Origin: Streptomyces chromofuscus | GTDB taxonomy: Bacteria; Actinomycetota; Actinomycetes; Streptomycetales; Streptomycetaceae | DNA length: 64,000 nucleotides | Assembly (NCBI RefSeq): GCF_015160875.1 | Contig: NZ_CP063374.1 | Span: 6,699,501-6,763,500, forward strand | Reading direction: 5' to 3' | In this document: one piece after another, positions 1 through 8,529 of the stretch | Position numbering within the stretch: the stretch's first letter is position 1 | How the letters are laid out: each line of letters opens with the position of its first letter | The notes under the pieces: model-generated | Told to the model about the DNA's origin: nothing | Seen by the model: only the letters and a program-made list of their open reading frames with translations | Database searches by the model: none | Position numbers and translations under genes: made by a program

Positions 1-494
1 GCGATGATGCGGGCCAGCAGGACGTACTCGGTGACCCCGGGTTCCAGGCGGTACCGCTCGGAGCCGATCTGGAACGCGCCGCGGTCCGGGCCGGGTTCGG
101 GGTCGATGTTGATGCGCACACCCGGCAGCATCGCCGACATGTGGGCCAGCATCCGCCGGTTGGAGCCCGGGCCGCCCACGCAGAACTCGGTCCGCTCGCC
201 GAAGCCCTGCTGTGCCGCGTCCTGCGTGACGACCTGGGTGTTGGCCCCGCAGTCCTTGATGAGGGCGGAGAGTTCCAGCAGAGCGAACACGTCGAAGCGG
301 TGCACCGCCAGGTCCGGGCTCCCGGCGTCCCGGTTCACCACCAGCAGCGACTCGGAGTTGTCGGGCAGTCCGAAGAAGGCCTGCTTGCGGCGGAGCTTGC
401 GCTTCCACAAGTAGGTGCGGGCCAGCCAGCCGATCGTGGCACTGAGGCCGGCCGCGATCACGCCGAGGACGATGTTGCGCACGTCGTCAGTCAT
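1..494 (-). CDS. Membrane-anchored conserved protein, C-terminus outside window
   Basis: The gene starts at ATG 492-494 on the minus strand and runs off the left edge, leaving about 164 residues. The N-terminus MTDDVRNIVLGVIAAG begins one predicted membrane helix (about residues 7-26), followed by a Lys/Arg-rich stop-transfer patch (KRKLRRKQ). The rest is soluble, with segments such as SLLVVNRDAGSPDLAVHRFD, and therefore probably cytoplasmic by the positive-inside rule. I do not recognise a catalytic motif. Codon bias is strongly Streptomyces-like, which supports a real gene. It is divergent from ggt with a 126-bp gap. Function unknown. Confidence 0.75.
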   Translation of the reverse strand, partial: MTDDVRNIVLGVIAAGLSATIGWLARTYLWKRKLRRKQAFFGLPDNSESLLVVNRDAGSPDLAVHRFDVFALLELSALIKDCGANTQVVTQDAAQQGFGERTEFCVGGPGSNRRMLAHMSAMLPGVRINIDPEPGPDRGAFQIGSERYRLEPGVTEYVLLARII

Positions 495-562
495 GGGCGC
501 GCATGGTAGCGGGCGCAGGGAAACCGTGTTCGAGTGGTGGGGAGGGGGCCGCGCTCGCGCTC

Positions 563-591
563 CTGACGCGGGCATGCCCATCTATTAGGCT
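563..591 (+). promoter_or_regulatory. Candidate sigma-HrdB-type promoter of ggt
   Basis: CTGACG (563-568) and TAGGCT (586-591) are separated by exactly 17 bp and end 29 bp before the ATG of the gamma-glutamyltransferase gene. Both hexamers are common variants of Streptomyces vegetative promoters. The same -10 hexamer occurs before the second nitrilase gene at 12545. Confidence 0.5.
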
Positions 592-620
592 GCGCGAACG
601 GTCCCGGACTGGAGGTGCGG

Positions 621-2423
621 ATGCGTCGCCCTGTCGTGAGGAAACTGACGGTTGCCGCGGTGTCGGCCGCCGTCGTGTCGGTGGGGGCCGCGGCGCCCTC
701 GGAATCACGGACGGCACCGATGGAGAAGGTCCCGGTCGCCGTCGGCCACGGCGGCGCGGTGGCCAGCGTCGACGCGGACGCGTCCGCCGCCGGCATCGAG
801 GTCCTGAGGAAGGGCGGCAACGCCGTCGACGCGGCCGTCGCCACCGCCGCCGTGCTGGGTGTCACCGAGCCGTACTCCGCCGGGATCGGCGGCGGCGGCT
901 ACTTCGTCTACTACGACGCCCGCTCCCGCTCGGTGCACACGATCGACGGCCGTGAGACCGCGCCGCTGAGCGCCGACAAGAACCTGTTCACGGAAGGCGG
1001 CAAGGCGATCCCGTTCGCCGAGGCGGTCACCAGCGGCCTGAGCGTCGGCACCCCCGGCACCCCCGCCACCTGGCGGACGGCGCTGAGCAGCTGGGGCAGC
1101 AAACCGCTGCGCACCCTGCTCAAGCCCGCCGAACGGCTGGCCCGCGACGGCTTCACCGTCGACGCCACCTTCCGCGCGCAGACCGCGTCCAACGAGGCGC
1201 GGTTCCGGAACTTCCCCGACACGGCGAAGCTGTTCCTGCCCGCCGGGGAACTGCCCGCCGTCGGCTCCACCTTCACCAACCCCGACCTCGCGCAGACCTA
1301 CGAGGAGCTGGGCCGCGAGGGCGTCGACGCGCTGTACCGCGGCAGGCTGGCGCGGGACATCGTCGACACCGTCAACGATCCCCCCGTGGACCCGGCCTCC
1401 GGCTACCGCGCCCGCCCCGGCGACCTGTCGCTGAGGGACCTGGCCGCCTACCGCACCAAGAACCAGGCGCCCAGCAAAACCTCGTACCGCGGCCTCGACG
1501 TGTACTCCATGGCGCCCTCCTCGTCGGGGGGCACCACGGTCGGCGAGGCGCTCAACATGCTGGAGGGGACGGACCTTTCGCGGCTGAGCGAAACGCGGTA
1601 CCTGCACCGCTTCATCGAGGCGAGCCGGATCGCGTTCGCGGACCGGGGGCGCTGGGTGGGCGACCCCGCCTTCGAGGACGTACCGACGAAGGAGCTGCTG
1701 TCGCAGCGGTACGCCGACTCGCGCGCGTGCCTCATCAAGGACGACGCGGTGCTGACCAGCCCGGTCGCGCCGGGAGACCCGCGTGACCCGGCGGCGTGCG
1801 CCACGGGCGGCACGGCGGCCCCGACGATGTACGAGGGCGACAGCACCACCCATCTCACCGCGGCCGACAAGTGGGGCAACGTCGTCTCCTACACGCTCAC
1901 GATCGAGCAGACCGGCGGCAGCGGCATCACCGTGCCGGGACGCGGCTTCCTGCTCAACAACGAGCTGACGGACTTCTCCTTCACCCCGGCCAATCCGGCG
2001 GTGCACGACCCCAACCTGCCGGGCCCGGGCAAGCGCCCGCGCTCCTCGATGTCGCCGACGATCGTGCTGGACGGGCACGGCAGACCGGTGGTGGCGCTGG
2101 GTTCGCCCGGCGGCGCGACCATCATCACCACCGTGCTGCAGACGCTCACCGGGTTCCTGGACCGGGGGCTGCCACTGGTCGACGCCATCGCCGCGCCGCG
2201 GGCCAGCCAGCGCAACGCCGCGCAGACCGAGCTGGAGCCCGGGCTGTACGACGACAACGAGGTGCGGAAGCGGTTGCAGGACATCGGCCACTCCTTCCGC
2301 CTCAACCCCGAGATCGGCGCGGTGACGGCGGTGCAGCGACTGCCGGACGGCAAGTGGCTCGCGGCGACGGAGACGACGCGACGCGGCGGCGGATCGGCGA
2401 TGGTGGTACGTCCGGTGCGCTGA
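621..2423 (+). CDS. ggt: Secreted gamma-glutamyltransferase (GGT)
   Basis: About 600 residues, the usual length for a GGT proenzyme, an N-terminal-nucleophile enzyme that transfers or hydrolyses gamma-glutamyl groups of glutathione and related peptides. The start is ATG 621 with GGAGGT at 611-616; a GTG at 615 lies inside that ribosome site. Residues 1-30 form a signal peptide (basic n-region MRRPVVRK, then an Ala/Val-rich core), so it acts outside the membrane. The self-cleavage and catalytic threonine is seen in the STTHL motif (Thr409), followed by DKWGNVVSYT. The substrate-binding segment RPRSSMSPTIV and a PGGATI loop follow. The gene is monocistronic and convergent with the Clp ATPase gene. 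A second, non-secreted homologue lies at 19666. Confidence 0.93.
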   Translation: MRRPVVRKLTVAAVSAAVVSVGAAAPSESRTAPMEKVPVAVGHGGAVASVDADASAAGIEVLRKGGNAVDAAVATAAVLGVTEPYSAGIGGGGYFVYYDARSRSVHTIDGRETAPLSADKNLFTEGGKAIPFAEAVTSGLSVGTPGTPATWRTALSSWGSKPLRTLLKPAERLARDGFTVDATFRAQTASNEARFRNFPDTAKLFLPAGELPAVGSTFTNPDLAQTYEELGREGVDALYRGRLARDIVDTVNDPPVDPASGYRARPGDLSLRDLAAYRTKNQAPSKTSYRGLDVYSMAPSSSGGTTVGEALNMLEGTDLSRLSETRYLHRFIEASRIAFADRGRWVGDPAFEDVPTKELLSQRYADSRACLIKDDAVLTSPVAPGDPRDPAACATGGTAAPTMYEGDSTTHLTAADKWGNVVSYTLTIEQTGGSGITVPGRGFLLNNELTDFSFTPANPAVHDPNLPGPGKRPRSSMSPTIVLDGHGRPVVALGSPGGATIITTVLQTLTGFLDRGLPLVDAIAAPRASQRNAAQTELEPGLYDDNEVRKRLQDIGHSFRLNPEIGAVTAVQRLPDGKWLAATETTRRGGGSAMVVRPVR

Positions 2424-2674
2424 CCCCATACGGTCACCCGGAGGGCGGTGCGGAGGCGGCACCGATTCGTGCCGCTCGGCGGATCGGCGGGCGCGCACGC
2501 GCACGCGGGACCACGCCGTGTCGCGCCCCGCGAGGCGCTGCGTCGTCGCCGCGCAGGGCACGGCGTCGGCGCACTCACCGACGCGGGGCTGTGCAGCGTC
2601 CGGCTCCGGGACCGTTCGTGCCGGGGCGGCTGCACCGGGAGCCGAGGGACCAGGACGCGGCGTCCCCGGGCCGG

Positions 2675-5209
2675 CTACGTCGTCGTGGGCTCGGTTCGGA
2701 ACGTCAGGCTGCCGTTCTCCTCGGCGACCCGCACCCGGTCGCCCTCCTTCACCCGGCCGTCCAGGAGGAGGCGGGAGAGGTGGTTGTCGACCTCCCGCTG
2801 GATGGTGCGGCGCAGCGGGCGGGCGCCGTACTCCGGCTGGTAGCCCTGGCGGGCCAGCCAGTCGACGGCCGCGTCGGTGAAGTCGACCGCGATGCCCTGG
2901 GCGTGCATCAGCCGGCGGGTGCGTTCCAGCAGCAGGTTGGTGATGCGGTGCAACTGGTCCGGCGTGAGCTGGCGGAAGTAGACGATCTCGTCGATCCGGT
3001 TCAGGAACTCGGGCCGGAAGTGCTCGCGCAGCGGCCGCAGGATCTGCTCCCGGCGCGCCTCCTCGTCCGCCTCGGCGTCACCCGCACCGAAACCGATGCC
3101 GGCGCCGCGCCGCGTGATCGCCTCCGAGCCCAGGTTGCTGGTCATCACGATCACCGTGTTGGTGAAGTCGACCGTGCGGCCCTGGGAGTCGGTGAGGCGG
3201 CCGTCGTCGAGGACCTGGAGAAGGATGTTGAAGACGTCCGGGTGCGCCTTCTCGACCTCGTCGAGCAGCAGCAGTGAGTACGGGTGCCGGCGCACGACCT
3301 CGGTGAGCTGCCCGGCCTCTTCGTGGCCGACGTACCCGGGCGGCGCGCCGACCAGGCGGCTGACGGTGTGCCGTTCCTGGTACTCGCTCATGTCGAGGCG
3401 GACCATCCGCTCCTCGCTGCCGAACAGCGCCTCGGCGAGGGCCCGCGCCAGCTCCGTCTTGCCCACGCCGGTCGGGCCGAGGAACAGGAAGCTGCCGATC
3501 GGCCGGTCGGGGCTGGAGAGCCCGGCGCGGGAGCGCATGACCGCCTCGGAGACGACCCGGACCGCCTCGTCCTGGCCGACGACCCGCTCGTGCAGGTGTT
3601 CCTCCAGGCCGAGCAGCCGTTCCTTCTCCTCCTCGGTCAGCCTGCTCACCGGGATGCCGGTCTGCCGGGACACCACCTCGGCGACTGCCTCGGCGGTGAC
3701 CTCGAGGTTCTGCCCCTCGTCGGCCTCCCCGTCGCCGGTGGCCGCGGAGATCCGCCGCTTCAGCTCCACGATCCGGTCCCGCAACTGCGTGGCCTGCTCG
3801 TACTGCTCGCCGGCGACCGCCTGGTCCTTGTCCCGGGCCAGTTGCTCGGCCTCCCGTTCCATGGCCCGTACGTCCGTGCCCTTGGTGCGGGCGCGCAGCC
3901 GCACGCGCGCACCCGCCTGGTCGATCAGGTCGATGGCCTTGTCGGGCAGGCGACGGTCGGTGAGGTAGCGGTCGGACAGCTCGACGGCGGCGACCAGGGC
4001 CTCGTCCGTGTAGCGGACCTGGTGGTGGGCCTCGTAGCGGTCCCGGAGCCCGCGCAGGATCTCGAGGGCGTCCGTGGCGGTCGGCTCGGGCACCAGGATC
4101 GGCTGGAAGCGGCGGGCGAGGGCCGCGTCCTTCTCGATCCGGCGGTACTCCTCCAGGGTGGTGGCCCCGACGATGTGCAGCTCGCCACGGGCCAGGGCCG
4201 GCTTGAGGATGTTGCCGGCGTCCATGGAGCCGCCCTCCCCGCCGCCGCCCGCGCCCACGACGGTGTGCAACTCGTCGATGAAGATGATCAGGCGGTCGGA
4301 ATTGGCGCGGATCTCCCCCACGATGTTGTTGAGCCGCTCCTCGAAGTCGCCCCGGTACCGCGTTCCCGCGACGACACCGGGCAGGTCCAGGGCGATCACC
4401 CGCCGCCCGGTCAGGACGTCCGGCACGTCGCCGTCGGCGATCCGCTGCGCCAGCCCCTCCACGATCGCGGTCTTGCCGACACCCGCGTCACCGATGAGCA
4501 CGGGGTTGTTCTTGCCGCGCCGGGAGAGCACCTCGATGGTCTGCTCGATCTCCGCGTCCCGCCCGATCACCGGGTCGATCCGGCCCTCACGGGCCAGCTC
4601 CGTGAGGTCCCGGCCGTACTTGTCGAGCGTCGGCGTGGCCGCCGGGCGGGGATGCTCGGGGCGGGCCTGGGTGGCGTCCGGCGCCTCGGGCGGCATGCCG
4701 GACGGGGCGAAGCGGGCCGCGTTGAGGATGTGCCCGGCGGCGGAGTCCGGATTGGCGGCCAGCGCGCTGAGCACGTGCTCGGGGCCGATGTAGCCGGTGC
4801 CGCTCGCGCGGGCCAGGTCGTGCGCGTCCAGCAGGGCGCGCTTGACGGCCGGGGTGAGCGAGAGGGAGGTGGGCGGCGGGGCCTCGCCCTGCGGGTGCTG
4901 GACCGGGCCCGAGCGCTCGTCGATCTCCGACGCCAGGGAGTCGGGGTCCGCGCCGGCGCGGCTGAGCAGACTGCGGGTGGGCTCGCTGGCGAGGGCCGCG
5001 CGCAGCAGGTGCTGGGTGTCGAGGTCGCGACTGCCGTGCTCGGCGGCGTACTGGGCCGCGCCGCGCACGAGGTCCCGGGCCGGCTGACTGAGCAGCCGGC
5101 CGATGTCGATCTGCCGGGGGCCCGGGCGGGGTCCGCCGAAGAAGCGGGCCAGGAATTCTCCGAACGGGTCCGAGTTCATGCCCTCCGGGCCGGGGAAGCC
5201 GCTGGTCAT
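2675..5209 (-). CDS. ClpC-type AAA+ ATPase, Clp protease ATP-binding subunit
   Basis: 844 residues from ATG 5207-5209; upstream open sequence is not credible coding. It is a two-ring HSP100 unfoldase. The order is an N-domain with double Clp-N repeats (about 30-170), D1 with Walker A GDAGVGKT (240-247) and Walker B FIDE, a coiled UVR-like middle segment (about 465-490), and D2 with Walker A GPTGVGKT (578-585) and LLLLDEVEK. A GIGFG loop follows DSQGRTVDF, the position of the IGF/LGF tripeptide that docks ClpP, so it probably feeds a ClpP peptidase rather than acting as a ClpB disaggregase. The short Gly/Pro-rich N-terminus (GFPGPEGMNSDPFGEF) differs from canonical ClpC and suggests a Streptomyces paralogue with its own substrates. 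No CtsR-like operator was recognised upstream. Confidence 0.93.
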   Translation of the reverse strand: MTSGFPGPEGMNSDPFGEFLARFFGGPRPGPRQIDIGRLLSQPARDLVRGAAQYAAEHGSRDLDTQHLLRAALASEPTRSLLSRAGADPDSLASEIDERSGPVQHPQGEAPPPTSLSLTPAVKRALLDAHDLARASGTGYIGPEHVLSALAANPDSAAGHILNAARFAPSGMPPEAPDATQARPEHPRPAATPTLDKYGRDLTELAREGRIDPVIGRDAEIEQTIEVLSRRGKNNPVLIGDAGVGKTAIVEGLAQRIADGDVPDVLTGRRVIALDLPGVVAGTRYRGDFEERLNNIVGEIRANSDRLIIFIDELHTVVGAGGGGEGGSMDAGNILKPALARGELHIVGATTLEEYRRIEKDAALARRFQPILVPEPTATDALEILRGLRDRYEAHHQVRYTDEALVAAVELSDRYLTDRRLPDKAIDLIDQAGARVRLRARTKGTDVRAMEREAEQLARDKDQAVAGEQYEQATQLRDRIVELKRRISAATGDGEADEGQNLEVTAEAVAEVVSRQTGIPVSRLTEEEKERLLGLEEHLHERVVGQDEAVRVVSEAVMRSRAGLSSPDRPIGSFLFLGPTGVGKTELARALAEALFGSEERMVRLDMSEYQERHTVSRLVGAPPGYVGHEEAGQLTEVVRRHPYSLLLLDEVEKAHPDVFNILLQVLDDGRLTDSQGRTVDFTNTVIVMTSNLGSEAITRRGAGIGFGAGDAEADEEARREQILRPLREHFRPEFLNRIDEIVYFRQLTPDQLHRITNLLLERTRRLMHAQGIAVDFTDAAVDWLARQGYQPEYGARPLRRTIQREVDNHLSRLLLDGRVKEGDRVRVAEENGSLTFRTEPTTT

Positions 5210-5394
5210 CACAGTTCCGTTTCGCTGATCGGCGTACCGGTGTGCACGAGTGCGCCGGCGCGGCGCGGCTAAACGTGGGGAGCGCTCGTAATCACCTTGG
5301 CATGAACGTGCGTGGGCGGCATGTGGGGCGCCTGCGGTTCGGGGATGTCTGTGGGTCGGCGTGGCGTGGGTCGTGTGGGGTTTGCCGCGCCCAC

Positions 5395-5454
5395 GCGGCG
5401 GAGCCGCAGACCGATGCAGCCCCGCTCGGCGGAGCCGCACACTGATGCAGCCCC
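5395..5454. repeat. Two tandem copies of a ~30-bp GC-rich repeat
   Basis: GCGGAGCCGCA followed by GATGCAGCCCCGC occurs twice in direct succession in the gap between the map stop and the start of the Clp ATPase gene. Each copy can form a short hairpin around GCGGAGCCGC. The second copy ends nine bases before the map stop codon, so it may act as the map transcription terminator. This looks like a Streptomyces intergenic repeat; copy number elsewhere is unknown from this window. Confidence 0.5.
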
Positions 5455-5462
5455 GCGCCGCT

Positions 5463-6239
5463 TCACGGCGTTGACCTGGCCGTCAGGATGCGCGGTCCCG
5501 TTTCCGTGATCGCCACCGTGTGCTCGGCGTGGGCCGCTCGGGAGCCGTCGTTCGTGCGCAGGGTCCAGCCGTCGGGGGCCGTGTGGAAGTCGTCCCGGCC
5601 GCCCGCGATGAGCATCGGTTCGATGGCCAGCACCATGCCCTTGCGCAGCGGCAGGCCCCGCCCCGGGCGCCCTTCGTTCGGGACCGAGGGGTCCTCGTGC
5701 ATCCGGCGGCCGATGCCGTGACCGCCGAAGCCGTCCAGGATGCCGTAACCCGCCTTGCGGCAGACCGTGCCGATGGCGTGGGCGATGTCGCCGATGCGGT
5801 TGCCGACGACCGCCGCCCCGATGCCGGCGGCGAGGGCGCGCTCGGCGGTCTCGATCAGGCGCAGGTCGGCGGGGCGGGGGCGGCCGACCGTGAAGCTGAT
5901 CGCCGAGTCGCCCACCCAGCCGCCCAGCTCGGCGCCGCAGTCGATGGAGACCAGGTCGCCGTCGCGCAGCCGGTAGCCGGTGGGGATGCCGTGCACGATC
6001 GCGTCGTTCACCGAGGCGCAGATGACGGCCGGGAAGGGCGTGGGCGCGAAGGATGGGCGGTAGCCCAGGAAGGGCGAGGTCGCGCCGGCCTCGCGCAGCA
6101 CCGCGCGGGCCACCTCGTCCAGCTCCAGCAGGGAGACGCCCACGGCGGCGGCCTCGCGCACGGCCGTGAGGGCGCGGCCGACGACCCGGCCCGCCTCGTG
6201 CATGGCGTCGATCGATGTGTCCGTCTTCAGTTCCACCAT
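5463..6239 (-). CDS. map: Type I methionine aminopeptidase
   Basis: 258 residues, typical for a short bacterial MetAP, which removes the initiator methionine from nascent proteins in the cytoplasm. The dinuclear metal ligands are all present: Asp in SIDCGAE, Asp in GWVGDSAIS, His in GGHGIGRRMHEDP, Glu in LAIEPML and Glu in HAEHTVAIT. No N-terminal zinc-finger extension is present. It sits apart from the ribosomal-protein/secY locus where the housekeeping copy normally lies, so it is probably an accessory paralogue. The ATG at 6237-6239 has no Shine-Dalgarno; a TATAGT-like -10 lies just upstream, suggesting a leaderless transcript. It is divergent from an XRE regulator with a shared palindrome between them. 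Confidence 0.95.
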   Translation of the reverse strand: MVELKTDTSIDAMHEAGRVVGRALTAVREAAAVGVSLLELDEVARAVLREAGATSPFLGYRPSFAPTPFPAVICASVNDAIVHGIPTGYRLRDGDLVSIDCGAELGGWVGDSAISFTVGRPRPADLRLIETAERALAAGIGAAVVGNRIGDIAHAIGTVCRKAGYGILDGFGGHGIGRRMHEDPSVPNEGRPGRGLPLRKGMVLAIEPMLIAGGRDDFHTAPDGWTLRTNDGSRAAHAEHTVAITETGPRILTARSTP

Positions 6240-6242
6240 GCC

Positions 6243-6271
6243 AATTACTATACCGGTATTAGAATGACGGC
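6243..6271. promoter_or_regulatory. Shared operator palindrome and two leaderless promoters
   Basis: The 32-bp gap between map (-) and the XRE gene (+) is AT-rich for this genome and centred on ATACCGGTAT (6250-6259), a perfect 10-bp palindrome. Reading right, TAGAAT (6260-6265) lies 6 bp before the XRE ATG. Reading left, TATAGT lies 7 bp before the map ATG. Neither gene has a Shine-Dalgarno, so both mRNAs probably begin at or next to the start codon. The palindrome would cover both promoters and is a natural site for the XRE protein. Confidence 0.55.
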
Positions 6272-6523
6272 ATGGTGCGCACCCCTCTCACCCCCGAAGA
6301 GCGTGAACGCGGCGAGCGGCTCGGCCGGCTGCTGCGCGAGGCCCGCGGCGGCCGCAGCATGGCCGACGTGGCGGCCGACGCCGGCGTCTCCGCGGAGACC
6401 CTGCGCAAGATCGAGACCGGCCGCGCCCCGACGCCGGCCTTCTTCACGGTGGCCGCGCTGGCCCGCGCGCTCGGACTGTCCATGGACGAACTCGCCGGCG
6501 CCTGCGCGCCGCTGGAGGTCTGA
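6272..6523 (+). CDS. Small XRE-family helix-turn-helix regulator
   Basis: 83 residues consisting almost entirely of one XRE-type DNA-binding domain: helices around RLGRLLREARGGRSMADVAADAG and the recognition region SAETLRKIETGRAPTP. No sensor domain is attached. It is divergent from map across a 32-bp gap containing an exact palindrome, so autoregulation and control of the aminopeptidase is the simplest inference. The start codon has no ribosome site and probably heads a leaderless mRNA. The effector or signal is unknown. Confidence 0.85.
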   Translation: MVRTPLTPEERERGERLGRLLREARGGRSMADVAADAGVSAETLRKIETGRAPTPAFFTVAALARALGLSMDELAGACAPLEV

Positions 6524-6606
6524 CGCCCGCGGATGTCACCGCCGTCGCGCGGCCGGTCTGAGACCTCTGCGTCCCTTGCGAAAACTCCCCGTAGCGGCCC
6601 CGTAAC

Positions 6607-6651
6607 ACAACTGGTGTTGTCTACGGCCCGGAGTTCTCCGGTCCTTACGGG
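6607..6651. promoter_or_regulatory. Inverted repeats upstream of the repeat-rich protein gene
   Basis: ACAAC-TGGT-GTTGT (6607-6620) is a perfect hyphenated palindrome, followed by CCGGAG-TT-CTCCGG. They occupy the 137-bp gap before the gene at 6661. The first has the geometry of a dimeric-regulator site. The second could form a hairpin in the 5' leader. No binding protein can be assigned. Confidence 0.35.
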
Positions 6652-6660
6652 GGTTGCGCG

Positions 6661-8403
6661 ATGGCAGTGGAACAACTCCCGGTCCGGATCCGGGAGTTCG
6701 CGAGCTACCTGGACGGCCTGCTGTCCCGCCTGGATCAGGGCGGTGGGTGGTGCGCGGTGTTCTGGCAGCGCGACCCGGACGGCATGCGGGCCTGCCTCGA
6801 CGGACGCGAGGTGCCGCCGTGGGACGTGGTCGAGGCGCTGTTGCAGGACCTCGCCGTCGAGTACGGTCCCGAGGCCGCCGCCGCGGAGAGGGAACGGGCC
6901 CGTCCCCTGCACGCCGCCGCAATCGTCGCGTACGACAGTGGGCCCGGCGGCCGGGAGGCCCTCGACGACCGGCTCGACGTCATGCTCCGCGAGCAGCGTT
7001 ACGCCGCCGAACGGCTCGCCGAGCTGGGCCGGTTGCTGCCCACCGCCGCGACCCGCGAGGCCGCCGAGGCCATCCGCCTGGACCTGGCCTGGGCCCGCGA
7101 CGACCACGACCGGGCGACGGCACGGTGCGCCGAACTCCGCGCGCGCATGGCGGAGCTGGAGCGCCGAGCGGCGGCGGGCGGGCAGATGCAGGGCGGACAG
7201 ATGCAGGGCGGGCAGGTGCCGGGCGGACAGGTGCACGGTGGGCAGGTGACGCGGGCGGCACGGCTCACCGCCGACGCCCCGGCACCGACGCACGCCCCGG
7301 CACCGACCGACGCCCCGGCACCGACGCACGCCCCGGCGCCGACGCACGCCCTGTCCTCGGCCGGCGAGACGTACTGGCCCCACGCCCAGGCACCGATCCA
7401 CGCGCCGTCCCCGAGCCGCGAGCTCGCCTCGCCCTACGATCCCGCCCCGACCCGTGCTCCGTCCCCGGCCCACGCTTCGTCCCCGGCCCACGCTCCGTCC
7501 CCGGGCCACGAGCCCACCCCGCCTTACGATCCCGCCCCGTCTCAAGACCCCGCCCCGGCCCAAGAGCCCCCGCCCCCCACGGCGCCCGATCCCGCCGGTG
7601 CCCCCGAGGCTTCCCGCCCCGCCCCCAAGCCGCGCAAGCGCCGCCGGGGCAGTGCACGTTTCGCCGGGATGGCCGACGAGGAGGCCGTCCCCGCCGTCCT
7701 ACCCCCGGGCGCCGTACCCGTACTGCCCGCTCCGGCCCCCGCCACCGGACGTACCCCGCGCGGAGCCCGTTTCGCGGGGGCGGCCGAGGAGTCGGCCGGG
7801 CGGACGGAGCCCCGGGCCGAGCCGGTGGACGCGGCGGCGCGGCGGGAGACGGCCGGGATGGTCGGGACGCTGGTGCGGCTGCGCGGCGAGGGACGCACGG
7901 GGGAGGCGCACGTCCTGCTGGCGGAGGCCGCGTACTGGCCTGCCGACCGCTTCCCGCTGCTCGCCGCCGAAATGGCGCGGGCCGGGCTCGGCGCCGACTG
8001 GGCGACGCTGCTGTGGGAGGCCGCCTCGCTGCCCGCCGAGCGGCTGGTGGCCGCGGCGGACGCGCTGGTCGCGGCGGGCCGGGACGCCGACGGGGAGCAG
8101 ATCCTGCGGCAGGGCGTGGGACGGCCGGCGGGCGAGATCGGCCGGGCCGTGCTCGGGCTCGCCCGCGAGGGCCGGCACCGCGAGCTGCGCGCGCTCCTCG
8201 ACGCGTACGTCCGCGTCCGCACCCCCGAGGAGGCCGCGCGCAGCGCCGAACCCGACCCGCAGACCCTGGCGCCGCTCCTGCTCCAGGCCGCGCAGGGCGT
8301 CTCCGCCGAGCGGCACTGGGACCTGCTGCACGCCCTGCGGGTCGCCGGCCACCCCGCCCAGGACCGTCGACCACCCCCGGGAAGATCACCCACAGGGGTG
8401 TGA
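6661..8403 (+). CDS. Conserved Streptomyces protein with expanded low-complexity linker
   Basis: 580 residues in three parts. Residues 1-170 are an alpha-helical charged domain (MAVEQLPVRIREFASYLDGL), largely coiled-coil in character near RAELRARMAELERRAA. Residues 175-330 are repetitive: five GGQ[MV]-type pentapeptides, then about four copies of APAPTHA/APAPTDA, then Pro/Ala/Ser-rich sequence. Residues 385-570 form a helical Ala/Leu/Arg-rich repeat domain resembling tetratricopeptide-like arrays (LLAEAAYWPADRF, ILRQGVGRPAGEI). The pattern RFAG[MA]A[DE]E occurs twice in the linker. I recognise no enzyme motif. The linker repeats are in-frame DNA tandem repeats and likely vary in length between strains. 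It precedes the pyrimidine locus but shows no functional link to it. Confidence 0.75.
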   Translation: MAVEQLPVRIREFASYLDGLLSRLDQGGGWCAVFWQRDPDGMRACLDGREVPPWDVVEALLQDLAVEYGPEAAAAERERARPLHAAAIVAYDSGPGGREALDDRLDVMLREQRYAAERLAELGRLLPTAATREAAEAIRLDLAWARDDHDRATARCAELRARMAELERRAAAGGQMQGGQMQGGQVPGGQVHGGQVTRAARLTADAPAPTHAPAPTDAPAPTHAPAPTHALSSAGETYWPHAQAPIHAPSPSRELASPYDPAPTRAPSPAHASSPAHAPSPGHEPTPPYDPAPSQDPAPAQEPPPPTAPDPAGAPEASRPAPKPRKRRRGSARFAGMADEEAVPAVLPPGAVPVLPAPAPATGRTPRGARFAGAAEESAGRTEPRAEPVDAAARRETAGMVGTLVRLRGEGRTGEAHVLLAEAAYWPADRFPLLAAEMARAGLGADWATLLWEAASLPAERLVAAADALVAAGRDADGEQILRQGVGRPAGEIGRAVLGLAREGRHRELRALLDAYVRVRTPEEAARSAEPDPQTLAPLLLQAAQGVSAERHWDLLHALRVAGHPAQDRRPPPGRSPTGV

Positions 8404-8502
8404 AACACGACCGACTCCGCGGGTTGACGACGATGGTCTTGGCAAGGCCTCCGGGTAGGCATACGTTCGTGCCTCTACGGCCCGCTCTACGGGCGTAGAG
8501 GC
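8398..8502 (+). promoter_or_regulatory. Promoter and candidate operators of the first nitrilase operon
   Basis: TTGGCA (8439-8444) and TACGTT (8462-8467) are 17 bp apart. Upstream, overlapping the previous gene's stop codon, is GTGT-GAA-ACAC (8398-8408). Downstream, at the expected transcription start, is the inverted repeat GCCTCTACG (8471-8479) / CGTAGAGGC (8494-8502). The GTGAAACA core recurs before the second nitrilase gene, so a common regulator, most simply the PucR protein encoded between them, is inferred. Confidence 0.5.
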
Positions 8503-8529
8503 GCTGACGTCCCGTCGAAGGAGCAGCTC

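Noticed and set aside
705..2561. Long open frame on the minus strand opposite the gamma-glutamyltransferase gene
   Set aside because: It is a shadow of the GC-rich gene: Arg/Gly/Ala/Val-rich, no motif, no start context. Similar mirror frames opposite most genes here were ignored.
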